From assembly GCA_963677935.2 (NCBI GenBank), contig CAXXEH010000003.1:4278001-4342000 (forward strand): a stretch of DNA of 64,000 bases. Direction: 5' to 3'. The notes below the pieces were generated by a model, which was not told where the DNA came from, searched no databases, and worked only from the letters and a program-made list of their open reading frames with translations. Made by a program: the position numbers and the translations under genes. The stretch's first letter is position 1. Each line of letters opens with the position of its first letter. Source of the stretch: JAAFHB01 sp963677935 (GTDB lineage Bacteria > Bacteroidota > Bacteroidia > Bacteroidales > Prolixibacteraceae). Below are positions 61,679-64,000 of this stretch, piece by piece.

Positions 61679-63619
61679 TCACGATTCGGCCATCTTATGA
61701 GAGAACCTGAGGATGATAAATTCTGCCGGACGAACCACTGCCATTCCGATTTCAATGATCATCCGTCCTTCAAGAATGTCGAGGGCTGTCATCGTTTTCC
61801 CCAGACCTACCGCCACATAAAATGCGTGTTCAGGTTTTATCCCCTGAAGAGCCCCCTGCCGCCAGAGTGTTGAAAGGAAGTTCTCGATCATCGCCTGCAC
61901 CTTTACCCAGGTATTGGCATCATTGGGTTCAAAAACGAACGCTTCAGTGGCATTTTTTGTGCTCTCTTCCACCATGTTAAAGAACCGGCGAACACTGATA
62001 TACCGCCATTCATTATCGTTACCGGCTAGTGTGCGGGCGCCATAGATTAAGGTCCCCTTTCCGGTGAACGACCTGATTGCATTGATCGATTTTCCGGCAA
62101 CTGAATCTACATTCAGATTTTCCAGTTCTGTTTTGGTGAATATGACCGAAGGTGAGATCACGTTTGCCAGACTGATATTTGCAGGCGCTTTCCAGACGCC
62201 ACGGGTCCTGTCGGTTGCTGCATAAACGCCAACGACAGCCCCGCTTGGCGGCATACCGGTTAAGCTGTTACCTACGCCGGCGAGAATTGATTTGTAAATT
62301 GGAAAGCGAAGTGCAAGCGACTCATCCAGTTTTTTCGTATAGGAAGCTGCTGCGCTAACAATTAGTGTAAGATAAGCCTGATTGATCTCCTCGAATAGTG
62401 GCAGAAGATTATTAAACGAGAACAAACGTTTGTCTGTATCCGTAACTGCCGTGGGAGGTATTAAAGTTGTAGCTGCGACGCCAATTACACCAGTCCAGCT
62501 GGCTTCGATAAAAGTAGTAGCAGTATTTGTCGCAGTATAAGTTCCAATTTTTGCAGCTGTTTCTGTTTCCAAACCAACGATTTTTTTGAAAGTTGGATTA
62601 AAGTTGGAAGTCACAGCTGCAATAACATCTGCTTTTAAACTTGTCAGGGTCAATACTGCAGGATCAGCGGCCTTGATAAACTTATCAATCTGGGCAGCAA
62701 TGGAGTAATAATACCCAAACACAGCCTTGAGATTGGCATTGGTATTACCTCCAATTCCGGCAAATGCGGCGCTCAGGGTATTCAGGGCAACCCTTAAATT
62801 CCCGTTTGGAGGACTGAGTAATTTAGTTTTTGCATCGATATTTGCAACATCGGCAAATGCCTTATTTAAATCGGAAATGGCATTTTGAATGACCACATCA
62901 CTCGTCAGTCCATCCAGCGTTGTGGCTACTCCCGAACGATAAATTACACTTTTAACATCGTTATAGGTCACATTTTTAGGAAGGTTAACTTTTAACCATG
63001 GCGTATATACCGCACCATAACTCAGGTAATTAATGCCCACATTATTTCTGAAAATTGCTCCCTGTGCATCATTTTCTTTGACATCCATCACAACCACACG
63101 GTCCTGTAAATCCTGGCATTGGGTGAGAGCCGCAGCCTGCACTGCAGCAATTTTACTGTCGTCGAGGGTCACGGCGTCAGGAAATAAAAGGATGGTAGGG
63201 GCAGTTTCTTTGGCAATAGCTGTGATGCCGGTGGTAAAGGCGGAATCATCAACCGATGCCGAATAGTCACCGATTGAAACGATAAAACAATCACCACCGC
63301 CGTTTGCATAAAACATACGAAGACTATCGTATAAATAAAATTTATTGCTTACCGTTGCCGACACAAAACTATTGGCATCGTTAATATTTACTTTTGTCAC
63401 AGCCGGTGACGGGCCGACGCCAAAATAGTGTTCATAATCCACCAATGATCCAATCCGTTTTGGTACGTTATTTAAATCGCCGGCGGCAAGGTTCATCGCT
63501 ATTTGCGTGTACCCGATAAACGCCGGAATAGCAGTTTCCACCTGAGCTACAGATGGTGGTAGTTTCGGGATTTCTTCAACATAAACCCCTGGGGTCTTGT
63601 ACGATGTTGCCATAGTCAT
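61679..63619 (-). CDS. Contractile sheath protein with large central insertion
   Basis: A 646-residue phage-tail-sheath family protein. The N-terminus has SYKTPGVYVEEIPKLPPSVAQV; the C-terminal sheath core has MPPSGAVVGVYAATDRTRGVWKAPAN, FTGKGTLIYGARTLAG and FLSTLWRQGALQGIKPEHAFYV. Between about residues 215 and 455 is an Ala/Thr-rich helical insertion not found in short sheaths. This is the only sheath gene in the window, whereas Afp/PVC have three. An alternative ATG two codons later (63613) is equally plausible. Confidence 0.95.
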   Translation of the reverse strand: MTMATSYKTPGVYVEEIPKLPPSVAQVETAIPAFIGYTQIAMNLAAGDLNNVPKRIGSLVDYEHYFGVGPSPAVTKVNINDANSFVSATVSNKFYLYDSLRMFYANGGGDCFIVSIGDYSASVDDSAFTTGITAIAKETAPTILLFPDAVTLDDSKIAAVQAAALTQCQDLQDRVVVMDVKENDAQGAIFRNNVGINYLSYGAVYTPWLKVNLPKNVTYNDVKSVIYRSGVATTLDGLTSDVVIQNAISDLNKAFADVANIDAKTKLLSPPNGNLRVALNTLSAAFAGIGGNTNANLKAVFGYYYSIAAQIDKFIKAADPAVLTLTSLKADVIAAVTSNFNPTFKKIVGLETETAAKIGTYTATNTATTFIEASWTGVIGVAATTLIPPTAVTDTDKRLFSFNNLLPLFEEINQAYLTLIVSAAASYTKKLDESLALRFPIYKSILAGVGNSLTGMPPSGAVVGVYAATDRTRGVWKAPANISLANVISPSVIFTKTELENLNVDSVAGKSINAIRSFTGKGTLIYGARTLAGNDNEWRYISVRRFFNMVEESTKNATEAFVFEPNDANTWVKVQAMIENFLSTLWRQGALQGIKPEHAFYVAVGLGKTMTALDILEGRMIIEIGMAVVRPAEFIILRFSHKMAES

Positions 63620-63645
63620 TTAATTTAAAGTGATGAAATGAATCC

Positions 63646-64000
63646 TTATTCAAATATTTCCGTGTAAATTTTCTCTATTCTTTTTGTTGGGTCATTACTC
63701 TCAAATTTTACCTTTACAACCGGGTCTCCTGGTTTCATTTTTGTGCCTGCATTTCCGGTATAGGTGAAAGGGAGCGATGAACTACTTTCCGAAACCGGTG
63801 CACCCGTGTTTTTATTTAGGTACTTCCAATAGGCTGATCTGTTTTTAAAACGAAGCTGAAAGATGGGTGTTGTATCTTTTGCAATACCCAAACTGGTACA
63901 GCTAAAATCAGGATCAACCGGATTTGCTGCAGTAATATTGATGATTCCAAATACATTGTCGGGAATTTCATCAGAAAGCAAAATACCCCTGGCAGGTACT
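63646..64000 (-). CDS. C-terminal part of an eCIS protein upstream of the sheath (5' end off window)
   Basis: The frame is open to the right edge; 118 residues are visible and there is no convincing start. It includes IFQLRFKNRSAYWKYLNKNTG and ends KRIEKIYTEIFE. I do not recognise it securely; its position before the sheath suggests a cap or cap-adaptor protein of the Pvc16/Alg16 type, but only sequence beyond the edge could show the DUF4255 part. The stop lies 26 bp before the sheath start, in the same operon. Confidence 0.7.
   Translation of the reverse strand, partial: VPARGILLSDEIPDNVFGIINITAANPVDPDFSCTSLGIAKDTTPIFQLRFKNRSAYWKYLNKNTGAPVSESSSSLPFTYTGNAGTKMKPGDPVVKVKFESNDPTKRIEKIYTEIFE

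Noticed and set aside
38967..64000. Prophage or type VI secretion system
   Set aside because: No capsid, terminase, portal, integrase or Tss membrane-complex genes; DUF5908, CIS_TMP, DUF4157 and the AAA+ ATPase point to an eCIS.

Overview
The window reads as a chromosomal segment of a free-living Bacteroidota bacterium, probably Marinilabiliales/Prolixibacteraceae-like. This is inferred from AT-rich intergenic DNA, weak Shine-Dalgarno sequences, TAnnTTTG-type -7 boxes, LytS/LytTR pairs, DUF3857 proteins, SprB-like repeats and exported PQQ-like propellers. No species can be named from sequence alone. I saw no tRNA, rRNA, CRISPR array or complete insertion sequence.

Layout. (1) 1-1465: a XhoI/PaeR7I-type restriction endonuclease cut by the left edge, following an Mrr-type nuclease. 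(2) 1739-14525: mixed chromosomal genes: two methyltransferases, two PQQ-like propeller proteins, an M28 peptidase coupled to two DUF3857/transglutaminase-like proteins (one frameshifted, one lacking the catalytic Cys), RsgA and a GyrI-like protein. (3) 14.7-16.0 kb: a decay zone with a REP-associated transposase tail and a broken fibronectin-III-like gene. (4) 16.0-25.3 kb: metabolic and signalling genes (YncE/phosphatase fusion, MtnA, multi-PAS kinase, sugar isomerase, Gfo/Idh oxidoreductase). (5) 25.4-28.0 kb: small accessory genes, several damaged (M15 peptidase, XRE, ORF6N, and a WYL regulator with an in-frame amber codon). (6) 28.0-31.0 kb: a twin-arginine Gfo/Idh protein behind a tetraheme-cytochrome/SUMF1 fusion. 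(7) 31.3-38.9 kb, plus strand: a TPR-LytS kinase, a LytTR regulator, an OmpA-family protein and three exported proteins, ending in a strong terminator.

(8) 38.97-64.0 kb, minus strand: a nearly complete extracellular contractile injection system (eCIS; Afp/PVC/AlgoCIS type). In transcription order: a partial upstream protein, sheath, two tubes, DUF5908, LysM protein, VgrG-like spike, PAAR tip, gp25-like, two giant baseplate proteins, a 1300-residue protein with SprB-like modules, the CIS_TMP protein, [an inserted GxxExxY cassette with a tandem-repeat tail], a DUF4157 protein, a 29-codon ORF, and an AAA+ ATPase. Tight spacing and ATGA/TAATG overlaps indicate one long operon.

The features most worth attention are all in this operon: the DUF4157 protein with 22 tandem 18-residue tryptophan-rich repeats; the GxxExxY gene bounded by near-perfect 26-bp inverted repeats, with seven ~99-bp units that look like decayed copies of its own 3' end; and the 29-codon ORF joined to both neighbours by start/stop overlaps.
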